A DNA stretch of 64,000 bases, taken from positions 1,054,001-1,118,000 of the forward strand of contig JACATO010000092.1 of the NCBI GenBank assembly GCA_018389105.1, written 5' to 3'. Source of the DNA: Nautilus pompilius. Lineage: Eukaryota; Mollusca; Cephalopoda; Nautilida; Nautilidae. The position numbers were made by a program, and so were the translations under genes. Shown in pieces: positions 61,912-64,000 of the stretch (the first letter of the stretch is position 1; each line of letters opens with the position of its first letter). The notes under the pieces are model-generated. The model had not been told where the DNA came from, ran no database searches, and saw only the letters and a program-made list of their open reading frames with translations.

Positions 61912-63072
61912 TACGAGGTCTGTCGAAAAAGTATCCGACCCCAGGCTGGGAAAAAAATTACGTACTTGGTGGGGTTCAATTACAAATCCCCTTCGAAGTA
62001 GGCCCTTGTGCCTCCACACACTTAGCCCAGCGATCCTTCCACTGTTCGAAGCACGTCTTGAATGCTTCTTCCGGAATGGCTCTCAGCTCTGCCGTCGCAT
62101 TCCGCATGATGACCTCTCGGCTCTCAAAGCTGGAGCCTTTCAGTGGCATCTTCATTTTTGGGAACAACCAGAAGTTAGAAGGATCCATGTCTGGAGAGTA
62201 GGGAGCCTGGTGAATGAGTGAAATGCCTTTCTTTGCCAAGAAACCTTGGATCAGCTGCGACGAATGAGCTGGGGTATTGTCATGATGCAGCTGCCAGTTT
62301 TGTGAGGCCCACAGATCCGGTCTCTTGTGCTGAACTGCATCATGATGTCGGAGGACTTCCTGATAGTACTCCTTTGTAACTGTTTGTCCGTCTGGTGCGT
62401 ATTTGTGATGCACAACACCTCGGTAGTCGAACAAAAACAGTCAGCATCACCTTTATTTTGCTCCGGACCTGACATTGAGTGCTTCCACTGTGATGACTGA
62501 GTTTTGGTTTTTGGGTCGTACCCGTACAGCCACGTCTCATCTCCAGTTATCACGGTATTCTGGAACTCAGGATCCCTGTTGGCAGTATCCAGCAGGTCCT
62601 GCGCAACCTCAAGACGAAGTTGTTGTTGTTCCTGAGAAAGCAGCTTTGGCACAGCGCAAGCCCAAATCCTCCTTAAAAATTGCATGTGCAGAATCTTTAC
62701 TGATCCCAACCTCGTCACCAATTTCCCGCACCATCAAACGATGATCCTCCATTATCGATGTGCGGCCATCTTTGAACCTGTTTACCATTCTTTTATTTCC
62801 GCTTTGGTATCTCCAAGACTTTGGCAAAACTTGATGTAAGATCGTTGCTCCACACGTTCCGTCATCACGGGCGAAATGAAAGTGTAATGAGTAAGTAGTA
62901 CAGCAGCTCACATGCTGTCTGACTGACAGCGACTGACGCATCCAGCAAGCCCGCCAAAAACCACGCATGCGCATGAAGGCATGCGGCTCCACTATGCAAA
63001 CTTTTGCTTCTCTAACATCATTACTTCCCACAGGAAAAAATAAAGTTGGATACTTTTTCGACAGTCCTCGTA
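61912..63072 (-). mobile_element. Mariner element, copy B, with internal deletions, 1,161 bp
   Basis: Ends begin TACGAGGTCTGTCGAAAAAG (left) and, reversed, TACGAGGACTGTCGAAAAAG. Outer dinucleotides are CA (a decayed TA) and TA. The reverse strand carries TGDETWLYGYDPKTK with the first Asp (62721-62251), then in another frame FDYRGVVHHKYAPDGQTVT, WQLHHDNTPAHSSQLIQGF with the second Asp, and SPDMDPSNFW where the third Asp has become Asn (62434-61976). Compared with copy A it lacks about 80 and about 60 bases near 62755 and 62800. CpGs are far better kept than in copy A. Confidence 0.93.
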
Positions 63073-63074
63073 TA

Positions 63075-64000
63075 CCTTCATTTTTGAAAATTTTTTTGAA
63101 AAGATGCGTGAACTTGGGAGATTTCTAGGATTTCTTCTAGAAACTTTGGTTTTGGTTTTATCGCTTCAGGGTAACCTCGACGTTGGCTCATCTGGTGAAC
63201 TCTTGTGACCGTCTGAAACTGCAGCTTTATTTTACCGAAGGTGTTTCTTCCCCGCAAGTCACGCGTGTAGGGTAGACAAGGTGTGATGCCGGGGAACGCT
63301 CACGAGTAAGAAATAGAACCGCACACTGCCGAATGGGTTTCCGGGCTCGCAAATATACTGTAAGCAGACGATACAATTTAGAACACAGCATTTTTGTTGT
63401 TGTTGTTGTTGTTGTTGAAACACGGTCCTTCAAATATCAACAAACTTTATTCGACTAAAAGAGGTTTTAATTTCTGTACACAACCTCTAAATTTAATCCA
63501 GACTCTTTCCCAAAAAAACTGCAGTGCACGCGTAACCTTCAAGTGACCTTGACGGACCAATCGACATAGAGAAGTAAGTCCACACCTCAAAAGTACTTAG
63601 AAATTTTAAAAACCGACCAAAGAGAACCCGTCTGCAAGCCGCACCCGCTGTAGGTCGTGAGTAACTTTACACCAATTAATTTTCGATTTTCACATGCGTA
63701 CATACTTCAAAAAGAGAAAAGAGGTTATAGTAAAACCATTTCCTGTCCCTGACTGGTGAACCAATCTCAGTTGTCGGTCTTTGAGAAAATTGCCACCCTC
63801 TCTTTCAGATCCTGCGCCATTAGTATAATTTCTTATTCATGTTATTTTCTTCAAACCTGTTATACGACTAATTCTGTTTTCCGTGTGTGAAAACTACGAC
63901 CACAGATATTCGCTGTCAAAAAAGTTAAAATGAGGAGATTCGTTCATGCCTAACATTTTCGTTTATTTTGATTCTATGAATCTGCATCACCTACATATTA
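63075..64000. other. Gene-free sequence to the window end
   Basis: CpG-rich compared with the first 40 kb, with (TTG)n at 63394-63417. No gene or repeat family recognised. Confidence 0.4.

Overview
The window is AT-rich eukaryotic DNA. It has long introns with GT..AG boundaries, many decayed cut-and-paste transposons, tRNA-derived SINEs and microsatellites. An invertebrate fits best. A mollusc, perhaps a cephalopod, is my guess from genome texture only (large introns packed with mariner/Tc1/hAT remnants, CpG-depleted gene body, CpG-rich intergenic DNA). Nothing in the sequence proves the species.

The only clear cellular gene is the 3' part of a bHLH-PAS transcription factor on the + strand. 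I assembled it from seven exons (704-837, 6189-6351, 10628-10737, 12118-12302, 13871-13977, 19174-19318, 22961-25007), and all splice phases agree. Together they encode 962 residues: most of PAS-A, the inter-PAS linker, PAS-B and a very long Ser/Asn-rich C-terminal region in one large last exon. The basic helix-loop-helix exon or exons lie upstream of the window. The PAS-B domain and linker are of the HIF/SIM/Trachealess class. The C-terminus has no oxygen-dependent LxxLAP degradation motif and no HIF-type C-terminal asparagine motif, but has two matching LxxLL-type motifs. A poly(A) signal lies about 415 bp after the stop.

The introns and downstream DNA hold transposon debris. There are a Tc1-like and a ZBED5-type hAT remnant in the first visible intron, a full-length but dead mariner (9193-10481), a Tc1-like remnant (about 16080-16720) and a second mariner (19540-20828). 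Downstream of the gene are a SINE, a remnant of an unnamed conserved protein family, a near-intact mariner (30510-31827), two related mariner fragments and a Tigger/pogo-like remnant (39180-40040).

From about 40.6 kb to the end I find no convincing gene. This part holds Tc1-like remnants, SINEs, a short terminal-inverted-repeat element (48414-48867), a hAT-type MITE (60522-60866), a mariner (61912-63072) and microsatellites.

The most interesting signal is a sharp step in CpG density near 40.6-40.75 kb (about 4 CpG per kb before, about 15-24 per kb after, hand counted). Two mariner copies of one family lie on either side of the step. The copy on the CpG-poor side carries CpA/TpG at about twenty sites where the other copy keeps CpG. 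This looks like a fossil record of germline methylation covering the gene and 15 kb beyond its stop codon.
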